Counted from the first letter of the stretch, positions 20,832 to 31,186 are shown. The stretch: 64,000 bases of DNA from Corallococcus macrosporus (GCF_017302985.1 NZ_JAFIMU010000010.1:248001-312000), one strand, 5' to 3'. Notes: generated from the sequence alone by a model not told the origin. Program-made: numbers and translations.

Positions 20832-21305
20832 ATGGCCGACACGCGTCCGCAGCCGTTCGACCCCGGAGACGACCTCCGGGTCCGGCTCACGCTGCTCAAC
20901 GCCGCGCTCGCGACGAAGGTCGTCCACGTGCGGTGCTACACGCGCGATGCCCTGTGCGCGGCGGGCCCCGGCTCGGAAGCGGTGAAGGCCGCGTTCGGCC
21001 GGAACGCGCGCGAAGCCCAGGGCCACGCGCTGAGGCTCGCCGAGCGCATCCAGCAACTGGGCGGACGGCCCGACTTCCACGTTGGAGGACTCATGTCCCG
21101 CGGTGACACCCACGACGAAGAGGGGCGGACGCTGGTGGAGTTGCTCCGCGAGAACCTGGCGGCGGAGCGCGCCGCCATCGAGACGTACCGCGACCTGCTC
21201 CCCTACTTCGCGGAGCGCGACCCCGACACGCAGCGGCTGCTGGAGGAGCTGCTCACCGAGGAGGAGTCGCACGCCAGGGCGCTGCAAGCGCTGCTGGAGC
21301 CTTGA
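20832..21305 (+). CDS. Ferritin-like (bacterioferritin/Dps-type) protein
   Basis: A 157-residue helical protein. The region GGRPDFHVGGLMSRG followed by ENLAAERAAIETYRDLL and LEELLTEEESHARALQALL gives the E...E..H pattern of a four-helix di-iron ferritin-like fold. ATG 20832 has GGAGGCAG just upstream; the open frame extending to 20727 is not supported. Likely role: iron or oxidative-stress handling in the cytoplasm. Confidence 0.8.
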   Translation: MADTRPQPFDPGDDLRVRLTLLNAALATKVVHVRCYTRDALCAAGPGSEAVKAAFGRNAREAQGHALRLAERIQQLGGRPDFHVGGLMSRGDTHDEEGRTLVELLRENLAAERAAIETYRDLLPYFAERDPDTQRLLEELLTEEESHARALQALLEP

Positions 21306-21329
21306 GACCCCGGCCCGGTGGGTTCCTCG

Positions 21330-21352
21330 GGCGGGTCCTGAACGGACCCGCC
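21330..21352. terminator. Bidirectional hairpin between convergent genes
   Basis: A perfect 9-bp stem (GGCGGGTCC / GGACCCGCC) with loop TGAAC lies between the ends of the ferritin-like and desaturase genes, 25 nt after one stop and 14 nt after the other. No U-tract. Confidence 0.65.
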
Positions 21353-21365
21353 GGGCCGTGGTTCC

Positions 21366-22373
21366 TCAGGCGCTGGGGGCGAGCCGCGCGTCGCGGTAGC
21401 GCACCATCCGCTTCAGCGACGGATCCCACAGGTTCAGCCGCAGGCAGCCCACGATGTCCTTCAGCGTGAGCGTGGTGACGTGGGGTCCCTGGAGCTCCGG
21501 GATGGCCGCCATCGCCTCCGGCAGCCGGTAGAACGGGATGCGCGGGTTGAGGTGGTGCACATGGTGGTAGCCGATGTTGCCCGTGAACCACTCCATCACC
21601 GGCCCGAAGCGCATGTAGCTGCTGGCCTCCAGCGCCGCGTCCGCGTGGTTCCACGACGTCTCCGGCAGGATGGCTACGTCATCGAAGTTGTGCTGCGCGT
21701 AGAAGAGGTACGTGCCCAGCGCGTACGCGACGAACAGCGGCCCCAGGAAGGCGCAGAGGTAGACGCCCAGGCCCAGGAAGTGCCAGACGGCAGCGGACAG
21801 CGCCACGTGCACGCCCAGCGCGAGCCCGGAGGACCAGTAGCGCTTCGGGTTCTTCACGAACGGCTGGAGGCACAGGCTGTAGAGGAACGCGGTGAAGTAG
21901 CCGAGCATCAGCGTCACCGGGTGGCGCTCCACCACGTAGCCCAGGCGCTGCGCGCCCGTGGCCTTGCGCCACTGCTCCGTGGTCCAGGTGACGAACGTGC
22001 CCGCCGAGTCCGCGGCGATGCGCGCGGTGTTGGCGTGGTGGTGGTTGTGCGTGTCGTTCCAGATGCGCGCGGGCGTGAGCGTGAGCAGCCCCTGCACCTG
22101 GAAGAGCGCCTTCGCCCACCGGGACTTCGGCAGGAGCGCTCCGTGCATGGCGTCGTGGAAGAGGATGAAGCAGCGGATCAGCACCAGCGCTTCAATGAAG
22201 CCGCCCACGATGCGCAGGGGCCACCACGGCGCGGCCACCGCCAGCGCGACCGCGCCCGCGAGCGCGGCGTAGGTGGAGACGAGCGCCCCGACGGAGCGCG
22301 CGGTGTCCTGGGCCGCGAAGGGACGCGTGCGGGCGATGAGGTCCTTGCTCGACAACGACGCGGTTCGTTCCAT
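21366..22373 (-). CDS. Fatty acid desaturase
   Basis: A 335-residue integral membrane di-iron desaturase. It has the three histidine boxes HDAMH, HNHHH and HHVHH in the expected order with paired hydrophobic segments between them. These enzymes introduce double bonds into membrane acyl chains. The start at 22373 gives a normal N-terminus; upstream sequence to 22421 is the 3' region of the next hairpin. Confidence 0.88.
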   Translation of the reverse strand: MERTASLSSKDLIARTRPFAAQDTARSVGALVSTYAALAGAVALAVAAPWWPLRIVGGFIEALVLIRCFILFHDAMHGALLPKSRWAKALFQVQGLLTLTPARIWNDTHNHHHANTARIAADSAGTFVTWTTEQWRKATGAQRLGYVVERHPVTLMLGYFTAFLYSLCLQPFVKNPKRYWSSGLALGVHVALSAAVWHFLGLGVYLCAFLGPLFVAYALGTYLFYAQHNFDDVAILPETSWNHADAALEASSYMRFGPVMEWFTGNIGYHHVHHLNPRIPFYRLPEAMAAIPELQGPHVTTLTLKDIVGCLRLNLWDPSLKRMVRYRDARLAPSA

Positions 22374-22434
22374 GGCGCCGTTGTCCCATCCCCATGTCAC
22401 GGCCGGGTCAGCGGTTCCCACGACACGCGGCGTG

Positions 22435-22466
22435 GGCCTTCCGCGTCATCCATGACGCGGAAGGCC
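22435..22466 (-). terminator. Strong hairpin after the PPK2 gene
   Basis: A perfect 15-bp inverted repeat (GGCCTTCCGCGTCAT / ATGACGCGGAAGGCC) with a 2-nt centre starts 6 nt after the polyphosphate kinase stop on the minus strand. It probably isolates the downstream desaturase gene from PPK2 transcription. Confidence 0.7.
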
Positions 22467-22472
22467 GTGTCT

Positions 22473-23300
22473 TCAGCGCTTCTTGCGCCAGGCGCGGAGC
22501 TCCGCCTTCTTGTGCTTGCCGACCTCGTCCAGGCGCTCCTGCCACTGCTCCCGGTAGGGGCGCAGGGCCTCCGCCACGGCGCGGGCCACCACGAGGTTGC
22601 GGTACCACTTGGCGTCCGAGGGCACCAGGTGCCAGGGCGCCTGCTCGGTGGACGTCTGCGCGAAGACGTCTTCGTAGGCCTGCGTGTAGTCCGCCCAGTG
22701 CTTGCGGTCCTCCCAGTCCCCCGCGGAGATCTTCCACGCCTTGCGCGGCTCCTTCTCGCGCGCCAGGAGCCGCCCCTCCTGCTCCTCGCGGCTGATGTGG
22801 AGGAAGAACTTGAGGACGACGGTGCCGTGCTCCGCGAGCAGGGTCTCGAAGTCGCGGATGTGCTGGTAGCGCGCCTTCCAGAGCGGCTTGGGGACCAGGT
22901 TGTTCACGCGCGCCACGAGCACGTCCTCGTAGTGCGAGCGATTGAAGATGGCGAACTCGCCCTTGCGCGGGGCCACGCGGTGCACGCGCCAGAGGAAGTC
23001 GTGCTCCTGCTCCTCGGTGCTGGGCACGCCGAAGGAGGTGACGCTCACGCCGCGCGGGTTGAGGCTGCCCACCACGTGCTTGATGGTGCCGTCCTTGCCG
23101 GCGGTGTCGCGCCCCTGCAGGACGATGAGGACGGAGTTCATCTTCGCGCCCCACAGCAGGTCCTGCAGGTCGAACAGCTCCTCGCCCAGCGCCTCGAACT
23201 CCGCCTTCGCCTCCTCGCGGTCCGCCTTCTTCGGCGGCGCCGCGGAGATGCGCTCGAGCTTCACCTTCGCGCCCTGCTTGTCATTGCGGATGATGTCCAT
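22473..23300 (-). CDS. ppk2: Polyphosphate kinase 2 family protein
   Basis: A 275-residue kinase transferring phosphate between polyphosphate and nucleotides. The Walker A-like loop GRDTAGKDGTIKHV, the lid region with RSHYEDVLVARV and the SPREAP-like block are all clear. Single-domain length fits the class that phosphorylates nucleoside mono- or diphosphates. The class cannot be assigned safely. The protein is Lys-rich at both ends and cytoplasmic. Confidence 0.88.
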   Translation of the reverse strand: MDIIRNDKQGAKVKLERISAAPPKKADREEAKAEFEALGEELFDLQDLLWGAKMNSVLIVLQGRDTAGKDGTIKHVVGSLNPRGVSVTSFGVPSTEEQEHDFLWRVHRVAPRKGEFAIFNRSHYEDVLVARVNNLVPKPLWKARYQHIRDFETLLAEHGTVVLKFFLHISREEQEGRLLAREKEPRKAWKISAGDWEDRKHWADYTQAYEDVFAQTSTEQAPWHLVPSDAKWYRNLVVARAVAEALRPYREQWQERLDEVGKHKKAELRAWRKKR

Positions 23301-23451
23301 GGTCCCCAGCGTGCCCGGAGCGGAGGCGGATTCACACCATTCCAGGTCCCGGCGTCACCGAAACGTCCGGGTCGAATCATTCAAGGGCGGTGACACGAAG
23401 CGGGGGGGCGCGGTGTTCCCTTGCCCATCGTAGGAAATGGGAGGGGAACAC

Positions 23452-24888
23452 ATGGCAGGGCATCGACTCATCGCGCGCACCGTGGGGGCCTTCGTGCTCG
23501 CCGGGCTCGTGGGCTGCACCGAGGGCGCATCACCCGTGGAGGCCACCGACCCGCTCGCGACGTCCCAGGCGGAGCTGGTGTCCCCGGGGCAGGCGGTGGC
23601 CGGCAGGAAGCACTTCCAGGAGGCCCTGCCCGGCTCCAACGGGCGCTCGTGCGCGACGTGCCACGTGCTCTCGGACAACACCGCGCTCACGCCCTCGCAC
23701 GTGGAGGCACTCTGGGCCCGGAACCCCGCGGATCCGCTGTTCAACCGCATCGACGCGGATGACCCCGCCGCCCCCGTGCCCACCTACGAGCACCTGAAGA
23801 AGGGACTGGTGCGCGTGGTGCTCCCCCTCCCCGCGAACATGGACGTCATCGACGTGCAGGGGAACGTCATCACCTCACCGGACCGCAAGGTGGCCGTCTG
23901 GCGCGCCGTGCCGAGCATCGCCGACACCGGTTTCTCCGGCCCCTTCCAGGCCGACGGCCGCGAGACGGACCTCGTCACCCAGGCCCAGAGCGCCGTCACC
24001 AGCCACAGCGAGGGCGGGACCGTGCCGCGCCCCGTGCTCCAGCGCATCGCCGCGTTCGAGCGCAGCGTCTTCAGCTCCCCGCGCGCCCGCTTCGTGTCGG
24101 AGCTGCTGGAGCAGGGCTGGCCGCTGAGCGCCATCCCGGATCCGGACGCCCTGCTCCTGCTCGACGCCTCCGAGCGGCGCGGACGCGACGTCTACAACCT
24201 GGCCTGCGAGGCCTGCCACGGCGACCGCACCCGCAACCGCGTCGTGAACCGCGCCACGCACGACGCCCTCTTCTACGCCCTCAAGCCCGACGGCAACATC
24301 CAGTTCACCGTCACGCCCGGCGGCCGGCCCGAGCCCGTCCGCGTCCCCCGCCCCCACAGCGAGTTCCTCAACGCGGGCTACGCGTACATGACCTACCTGG
24401 GACAGCGCGGCGTCGTGCCCCTCTTCAACACGTCCGTGGACTTCCCCCAGTACCGCTTCCGCTTCTACACGGACGGCACGCGCCAGCACCGCGTCACCGA
24501 CCTGCCCCCCATCCCCGTCACGGCGAGCGGCGACCCGGACGACATCAACCCCGCCCTGGATGAGAACGGCGCGCCCATCACCGGCCCCGCGCTGGCGGCC
24601 CAGTGGTACTCCACCGACCCCGGCCGCGCGTTGATCAGCGGCGACCCCGCGGAGTTCGAGGCCTTCGACGTGCCGTCACTGCGAGGCATTGCCCGCACCG
24701 CGCCCTACTTCCACGACAACAGCCACGCCACGCTCCTGGACACGGTGGACACCTACAGCCGCTTCATCCTCCCGGGCATCCCCACCGTGGGCCTGCCGCT
24801 GCACCCGCCCGAGTTCCCGGGCGGACCGCCGGAGTCCCTCACCCCGGCGCAGAAGCAGGACCTGCTGCGCTTCCTCCAGCGGCTGTGA
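23452..24888 (+). CDS. Di-haem cytochrome c peroxidase-like lipoprotein
   Basis: A 478-residue lipoprotein (signal with LAGLVGC) with two CxxCH haem sites, CATCH near residue 68 and CEACH near residue 255. The arrangement follows the MauG/cytochrome c peroxidase superfamily, including the C-terminal block LRGIARTAPYFHDNS. These enzymes reduce peroxides or modify proteins in the periplasm. ATG 23452 has GGGAGGGG upstream. It is convergent with the SRPBCC gene. Confidence 0.8.
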   Translation: MAGHRLIARTVGAFVLAGLVGCTEGASPVEATDPLATSQAELVSPGQAVAGRKHFQEALPGSNGRSCATCHVLSDNTALTPSHVEALWARNPADPLFNRIDADDPAAPVPTYEHLKKGLVRVVLPLPANMDVIDVQGNVITSPDRKVAVWRAVPSIADTGFSGPFQADGRETDLVTQAQSAVTSHSEGGTVPRPVLQRIAAFERSVFSSPRARFVSELLEQGWPLSAIPDPDALLLLDASERRGRDVYNLACEACHGDRTRNRVVNRATHDALFYALKPDGNIQFTVTPGGRPEPVRVPRPHSEFLNAGYAYMTYLGQRGVVPLFNTSVDFPQYRFRFYTDGTRQHRVTDLPPIPVTASGDPDDINPALDENGAPITGPALAAQWYSTDPGRALISGDPAEFEAFDVPSLRGIARTAPYFHDNSHATLLDTVDTYSRFILPGIPTVGLPLHPPEFPGGPPESLTPAQKQDLLRFLQRL

Positions 24889-24895
24889 GCGCCCT

Positions 24896-25381
24896 TCAGC
24901 GCCGCCACTCCAGCTCCGGCGCGGACACCCGGGGCGGAGGCGGCAGGAAGGTGTGCGCCAGCCCCCGCAGGCCCCGCGCGAAGAACTCCTCGCGCAGCCA
25001 CTGACACACCGCCGCCGCCTCGCCCTCGTGGCCGGGCGCCAGGCTGAACGTCGCGGACCACTCGACGAAGGTCTGTCCGGTCGCCGTCACCGGCGTCACC
25101 CGCAGCTTCGCCAGGTGGTCGCGCACGGGCAGCGGCCCCTCCACCAGCGTGTACGCATAGCTGCGCGCGTGCGGGTCGTGCTCCAGCCTCGCCTCCAGGT
25201 ACACCTCGCCGTCGCGCGTGGTGAGCCGGCGCAGGGGGCCGGGCCCGGTCTCGGGGCGCGTCACCCGCTCGCTGGAGACGACGCCCGGGTGCCAGCGCGG
25301 AAGGCTGTCAAAGCCTCCCACCCGGTCCCAGACCACGTCCGCGGGGGCCTGGATGAGCTGACTTGCATACGCTTCGGCCAT
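24896..25381 (-). CDS. SRPBCC (START/Bet v1-like) family protein
   Basis: A 161-residue protein with the SRPBCC opening pattern: ASQLIQAPADVVWDRVGGFDSLPRWHPGV, here described in two parts around PADVVWDRVGGFD. It ends in the usual C-terminal helix. These domains bind lipids or polyketides in a hydrophobic groove. ATG 25381 follows GTGAGG; ATGs at 25405 and 25411 lack a ribosome-binding site. No catalytic function can be assigned. Confidence 0.75.
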   Translation of the reverse strand: MAEAYASQLIQAPADVVWDRVGGFDSLPRWHPGVVSSERVTRPETGPGPLRRLTTRDGEVYLEARLEHDPHARSYAYTLVEGPLPVRDHLAKLRVTPVTATGQTFVEWSATFSLAPGHEGEAAAVCQWLREEFFARGLRGLAHTFLPPPPRVSAPELEWRR

Positions 25382-25741
25382 CGATGCCTCACGTCGTTCT
25401 TGCATGGACATGGTTCAAGCGGCCGTGCGGCCCTGGAAGCCCTCGCAAAGCCATACAGTCAACGCACACCGCACCCCACCACCGCGTCGCATCGAACCCA
25501 TGCCGTCCCCCCATGTCAGGCATTGAGGCGCTGGATGTGGAGCAGGGACGGCGGAGGCGAAATCGTCCAAAAGGGCTGTTGCCGGGCGGCCGCATCCCGG
25601 GCCAGGGCGCATGTGGCCTCGCGATCACCGTCCTACCTGGGGGGACTCGTACTCAAGGGCAATGCCCTGCGGAATGTGAAGCATTGCCGCGGCATGCGTG
25701 TTGAAAGCGCATTGCGCATACCCCGACCGAGGACATGCCTG
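25382..25741. other. Intergenic region between divergent genes
   Basis: About 360 bp of mixed composition between the divergent SRPBCC and OsmC-like genes. Short open frames occur on both strands, but none has a plausible start or family-like composition. It should contain two promoters, not assignable by eye. Confidence 0.4.
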
Positions 25742-26374
25742 ATGACCTCCGCTTCCATCACCGAGTACGAAACGCGCCTCTACTGGCAGGGTGAGCGGGC
25801 CGCCGTGCTGACGAGCGACCATGCGCCCCCCGTGCCGATTGGCCGCCCGATGAATGACCTGGCTGGCGGCCCCGGAGATGGGCGCTGGGACCCGGAGGCG
25901 CTGCTGGTGGGCGCGGTGGAGGGGCGCACCCTGCACGCGTTCCTGGACGGGGCCCGGGAAGCAGGCGTGGGGGTGCTCTTCTACCAGAGCTGCGCGACGG
26001 CCCGGCTGGTGAGCGGGAGGCCGGATCAGGCCGCCCAGTTCACCGACCTCATCGTCCGGCCACACGTCGCCGTGGCCAGCGCGCGGGAGGCGGAGGCCGT
26101 GCGCCAGCTCTTCGCGCGGCTGCCGGCGCGCTGCTTCCCCAGCTCCATGCTCCAGCTCACCCCGCGCATCGAGCCCGTGGTGGAGGTCTGGGCCCACTCC
26201 CGCCGCCGGGACGCCGGGGCACCTGTCGAAAACCACGCACCCGCTGACGGCGACGAGGGCGTGGCGGTTCCCTGGGAGGACGGCGTGCGCAGTGTGAAGG
26301 TCCATGCCGACGAATCCACAGACGAACCCTCCCGCGAAGCCGGTGAAGGAGCCGGAGCCGAAGCCCACGCCTGA
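25742..26374 (+). CDS. OsmC-like protein lacking the first redox cysteine
   Basis: A 210-residue protein with the OsmC/Ohr layout: an N-terminal strand region (ITEYETRLYWQGERAAVL), a central helix (PEALLVGAVEGRTLHAFL), then FTDLIVRPHVAV and a second helix with RCFPSSML. In peroxide-reducing members the central helix carries the peroxidatic Cys where this protein reads EGR; only the second Cys is kept. The last 50 residues are extra and acidic. The protein may have lost peroxidase activity (inference). GAGGAC precedes the ATG. Its 3' end overlaps the next small gene by 71 bp. Confidence 0.7.
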   Translation: MTSASITEYETRLYWQGERAAVLTSDHAPPVPIGRPMNDLAGGPGDGRWDPEALLVGAVEGRTLHAFLDGAREAGVGVLFYQSCATARLVSGRPDQAAQFTDLIVRPHVAVASAREAEAVRQLFARLPARCFPSSMLQLTPRIEPVVEVWAHSRRRDAGAPVENHAPADGDEGVAVPWEDGVRSVKVHADESTDEPSREAGEGAGAEAHA

Positions 26375-26552
26375 GATCGAACCGCCCCGGCCGTCCGTGC
26401 CGGAGAAGGATCCGCCGCCGGGCGAGCCCCAGCGCCGGGAACCGCCTCCGCCCTTGCAGGACCCCGAAATCAAGCCGGGCATCCAGGATCCACCCGCGCA
26501 TGATCCGAACCGTCCGGGACCGCCGGACATCATCGCGGGGCCGGCTGTCTGA
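26304..26552 (+). CDS. Small proline-rich protein
   Basis: An 82-residue protein made almost wholly of Pro, Glu, Lys, Asp and Arg (PxxP-like repeats), with no signal peptide or hydrophobic segment. GAAGG lies before its ATG. The long overlap (71 bp) with the OsmC-like gene is unusual but the composition resembles small proline-rich proteins annotated in other proteobacteria. It could instead be a chance frame in high-GC DNA. Confidence 0.45.
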   Translation: MPTNPQTNPPAKPVKEPEPKPTPEIEPPRPSVPEKDPPPGEPQRREPPPPLQDPEIKPGIQDPPAHDPNRPGPPDIIAGPAV

Positions 26553-26741
26553 GATTGCTCCCGTCCGCGCGGCTCGGGGGTTTCCACAGGTTCCGCGCAC
26601 CGGGCGTTCCATCGGGTTCACCGGCAGGGAGGGCTTCGGGGTCCTCCCTGGACCTTTGTTCAATGCCCGCGATGGCCGCGCCCGGCCGGCGATGCAAGCC
26701 GATGCGGGGAATCGTAGAGTGAGGCGCGCTCCCCGCGCGCC

Positions 26742-28871
26742 ATGGCCTCGTCCTCTTCTCCTCCACTCCTGCGGATCATCGCCGCCGCCACGGCGTGCGC
26801 GGTGCTCATGGCGCTGGTGGGGGCGTGGAGCGGGAGCCTGGCACCGGGGCCTCGCGTCGCGGTGCTGGCGGCGGGCGCGTTCGTACTGGCGGCGGCAGGC
26901 GCATGGGCCGCCCTTCGAGCCCTGGCCCGGAACGAGCGCGAGTGCATCCGCTTGCGCGAACAGTCGGACGACGCGCGGGCGCTGCGCGACGCGGTCATGG
27001 ACATCACGCCGGTGGGCTTCGCGTTCTACGACCGCGACCTGAAGTACGTGCACGTCAACGCCGCGCTGGCCGCGATGAACGGCCTGCCCGCGCAGGCGCA
27101 CCTGGGCCGCCATGTCTCGGAGGTGCTGCCCGCGCTGGGCACCGTGCTGGCGCCCCGGCTCGCCCGCGCGCTGGAGTCGGACGCGTCCCTGCAGGATCTC
27201 AGCCTCCAGGTGGAGACGCCCGCGGCCCCCGGCGAGACGCGCTTCTGGTTTGGCAGCTACTCGCGCGTGCGCGGCGCGGGCGGCGCGGTGCTGGGCGTCA
27301 TCGCGTCCCTGTCGGAGGTGACGGAGCGGATGCGCGCGGAGGCGTCCCTCCAGGAGCAGGACGGGCGCCTGGACGTGCTCACCCGGTCGCTGCCGGACTA
27401 CCTGTGGGGTGGGAAGCTGCGGGACGGCGTATTGCGTGACTTCTACTGCACGCCCGTCATCGAGCGCACCACCGGCTACCCGCCCAGCGCCTTCACCGGC
27501 GGCGGTCCGGAGGGCACACCCTCGCCGCTGTGGGCGGAGATGATCCACCCCGAGGACCGCACGCGCTACCGCGAGTGCATCGAGTCCCTGGCCCTGGCCC
27601 CGAGCACGGAGGTGGAGATCGAGCACCGCATCATCTGCGCGGACGGGCGCGTGCGCTGGGTGCGCAGCCGCGCCGCGGCCTCCGGCCTGGACGACCGGGG
27701 CGGCGTGCACCTGGGCTGCGTCGTCACCGACATCACCGACCGGCGCCTCGCGGAGGACCTGCGTCAGCGATTGAACGACAGCTTCCGCCGCTCCGCGACG
27801 GAGTGGCGCCGCACCTTCGACGCGGTGTCCTCGCCGCTGCTGGTGCTGAGCGCGGACGGCATCATCCACCGGCTCAACGACGCCGCCCGCTTGCTCTTCC
27901 GGGAGGCGGACCCCTCCGGCCAGCCGCTGTCCTCGACCTCCGGGGCCCCGCCCTGGTCCAGCGCGGGGCCGCTGGTGGAGGAGTTGCGCGCGACGCACGG
28001 CAGCACCAGCCGCCAGGTGCAGGACGCGGAGTCCGGGCGCACCTGGGAGCTGGCGGCCGCCTGGGTGGATGAGCAGGCCAGCGAGGATCCGCGCATCATC
28101 CTGGTGGCCACGGAAGTGACGCGGCTCCTGGAGCTGCAGGCCCACGTGCGCCGCAGTGAAACGATGGCCGCCATGGGCGCCATCGTCGCGGGCGTGGCGC
28201 ACGAGGTGCGCAACCCCCTCTTCTCCATCTCCGCCGTCGTGGACGCGGTGGAGGCCACCTACGGCGCGCAGCCGGAGCTGAAGCCCTATCTGGACGTGCT
28301 GCGCGGCGAGGTGCGCCGGCTCACGCACCTCACCCAGGAGCTGTTCGAGTACGGCCGTCCCACGCGCGGCGAGTGGACGGACGGCGCGGTGGGCCCGGTG
28401 GTCGCCGAGGCCCTGTCGGCCTGCCAGCTTCCCGGCGACAAGGCCTCCGTGACGCTCACGCGCGAGCTGTCGGACGCGCTGCCTCCGGTGCGCATGGACG
28501 CGCGCCGCCTGTTCCACGTCTTCCGCAACGTGGTGGAGAACGCCGTGCAGCACTCTCCCCAGGGCTCGACCGTGCACGTGACGGCGGAGGCCGTGGAGGA
28601 GGCGGGCCGCCCGTGGGTGCGTTGCACCGTCCACGACGGAGGGCCCGGCTTCAAGAGCGAGGACCTGCCCCACGTCTTCGAGCCCTTCTTCAGCAAGCGC
28701 CGCGGAGGCACCGGCCTGGGGCTGTCCATCGTCCAGCGCATCCTGGAGGAGCACCAGGGCCGCATCCGCCTGTCCAACCATCCCCAGGGAGGAGCCGAGG
28801 TGACCATCCTGCTGCCCGCCCTGTCCCCGGCTGTGATCGCCGGGCCCCATCCGAAGTCACAGGTATCATGA
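26742..28871 (+). CDS. Membrane PAS-domain sensor histidine kinase (NtrB type)
   Basis: A 709-residue kinase. Two membrane helices lie within residues 1-60. Three PAS-type regions follow (around 80-200, 215-340, 350-450), the second with a typical PAC segment (RIICADGRVRWVRS-like). The HisKA phosphorylation site is H487 in GVAHEVRNPLF. The ATPase domain shows N-box (NVVENAVQHS), DGGPGF and GGTGLGLSI. The stop overlaps the start of the response regulator gene (ATGA), so the pair is translationally coupled. Confidence 0.9.
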   Translation: MASSSSPPLLRIIAAATACAVLMALVGAWSGSLAPGPRVAVLAAGAFVLAAAGAWAALRALARNERECIRLREQSDDARALRDAVMDITPVGFAFYDRDLKYVHVNAALAAMNGLPAQAHLGRHVSEVLPALGTVLAPRLARALESDASLQDLSLQVETPAAPGETRFWFGSYSRVRGAGGAVLGVIASLSEVTERMRAEASLQEQDGRLDVLTRSLPDYLWGGKLRDGVLRDFYCTPVIERTTGYPPSAFTGGGPEGTPSPLWAEMIHPEDRTRYRECIESLALAPSTEVEIEHRIICADGRVRWVRSRAAASGLDDRGGVHLGCVVTDITDRRLAEDLRQRLNDSFRRSATEWRRTFDAVSSPLLVLSADGIIHRLNDAARLLFREADPSGQPLSSTSGAPPWSSAGPLVEELRATHGSTSRQVQDAESGRTWELAAAWVDEQASEDPRIILVATEVTRLLELQAHVRRSETMAAMGAIVAGVAHEVRNPLFSISAVVDAVEATYGAQPELKPYLDVLRGEVRRLTHLTQELFEYGRPTRGEWTDGAVGPVVAEALSACQLPGDKASVTLTRELSDALPPVRMDARRLFHVFRNVVENAVQHSPQGSTVHVTAEAVEEAGRPWVRCTVHDGGPGFKSEDLPHVFEPFFSKRRGGTGLGLSIVQRILEEHQGRIRLSNHPQGGAEVTILLPALSPAVIAGPHPKSQVS

Positions 28872-30208
28872 CGCGCACCCGCATCCTGCTCGTGGACGAC
28901 GAGCCCGGCGTCCGGCTGGGCATGAAGGGCTACCTCACACAGCACGGCTTCGACGTGGACGAAGCCACCAGCGTGGCGGAGGCCCAGGAGGGCTTCCGCA
29001 CGCACCGGCCCGACGTGGCCGTCATCGACTACCGGCTGCCGGACGGCACCGCGCTGGAGCTGCTGCCCCGGCTCAAGGAGCTGGACGCGGCGGTGCCCCT
29101 GGTGGTGCTGACCGGGCACGGCTCCATCGAGCTGGCGGTGCAGGCGGTGAAGGAAGGCGCCGAGCAGTTCCTCACCAAGCCGCTGGAATTGGCGGTGCTC
29201 AAGGTGGTGCTGGAGCGGCTCGTGGCCCAGCGGCGCGAGCGGCAACGGCTGGCCGCGGATCGCTCGCGCACGGCGCGCACCCAGGTGGACCCCTTCCTGG
29301 GCAACAGCCCCGCCATCCGCGCGCTGCGCGACGAAGCGGAGCGCGTGCGGGACAGCGACAGCCCGGTGCTCGTCACCGGCGAGACGGGCAGCGGCAAGAG
29401 CGTGCTCGCGCGCTGGCTGCACGAAGGTGGGCCGCGCAAGGACGCCCCGTTCGTGGACCTCAACTGCGCCGCGCTGTCCAAGGACCTGCTGGACTCGGAG
29501 TTGTTCGGCCACGAGAAGGGCGCCTTCACCAGCGCGGTGGCCGCGAAGCAGGGCCTGCTGGAGGTGGCGGACCGGGGCACGCTGTTCCTGGATGAGATTG
29601 GCGACATGGACGTGGCCGTCCAGCCCAAGCTGCTCAAGGTGCTGGAGGAGAAGCGCTTCCGGCGCCTGGGCGACGTGAAGGACCGGCGCGTGGACGTGCG
29701 GCTCGTCGCCGCCACGCATCAGGACCTGCAGGTGGCCGCGCGGGAGAAGCGCTTCCGCAGCGACCTGTACTTCCGCATCAGCACGCTCATCCTCCACGTG
29801 CCGCCCCTGCGCGAGCGCGCGGAGGACGTGCCGGTGCTCGCGCGCCACTTCCTCGCGGAGATGGGCGCGCACCGGGGCCGGGGCCAGGTGGAGCTGGAGC
29901 CCGACGCGGAGCGGGCCCTGATGGCCTACGCCTGGCCGGGCAACATCCGCGAGCTGCGCAACGTGCTGGAGCGCGCGGTGCTGCTGTCCGGCACCGCCCG
30001 CCTGTCGCGCAGCGCCCTGCGCTTCGAGTCCCTCCTCCCCGCGGAGGAGCAGCCCCTGGGCGATGACCTGACGCTGGAGGAGCTGGAGCACCGGCACATC
30101 GAACGCGTGCTGGCGCGCGAGGGCGGCCACGTGGAGCGCGCGGCGGCGAAGCTGGGCATCTCCCGCAGCTCGCTCTACGCGAAGCTCAAGGGGTGGCAGC
30201 GGGGCTAG
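28868..30208 (+). CDS. NtrC-family sigma-54 response regulator
   Basis: A 446-residue activator: receiver domain (phospho-acceptor D54), AAA+ domain with Walker A GETGSGKS, Walker B-like LFLDEIGDM, and a Fis-type helix-turn-helix at the end (AAAKLGISRSSLYAKL). The sigma-54 contact loop reads GAFTSA where GAFTGA is usual, a substitution seen in some active members. Cognate kinase is the overlapping upstream gene. The beta-lactamase gene starts 12 nt after its stop. Confidence 0.92.
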   Translation: MTRTRILLVDDEPGVRLGMKGYLTQHGFDVDEATSVAEAQEGFRTHRPDVAVIDYRLPDGTALELLPRLKELDAAVPLVVLTGHGSIELAVQAVKEGAEQFLTKPLELAVLKVVLERLVAQRRERQRLAADRSRTARTQVDPFLGNSPAIRALRDEAERVRDSDSPVLVTGETGSGKSVLARWLHEGGPRKDAPFVDLNCAALSKDLLDSELFGHEKGAFTSAVAAKQGLLEVADRGTLFLDEIGDMDVAVQPKLLKVLEEKRFRRLGDVKDRRVDVRLVAATHQDLQVAAREKRFRSDLYFRISTLILHVPPLRERAEDVPVLARHFLAEMGAHRGRGQVELEPDAERALMAYAWPGNIRELRNVLERAVLLSGTARLSRSALRFESLLPAEEQPLGDDLTLEELEHRHIERVLAREGGHVERAAAKLGISRSSLYAKLKGWQRG

Positions 30209-31096
<888 letters not shown>

Positions 31097-31186
31097 CGAC
31101 GGCAGCACCACAATCAGTCACCCAGGATTCAAAAGACAGACACACCACCCGGGGCATGATTGCGCGACAACCCTCACGGAGGATGC

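Noticed and set aside
25389-25704. Short open frames on both strands in the gap before the OsmC-like gene
   Set aside because: No start signals, no recognisable composition, and they overlap each other.
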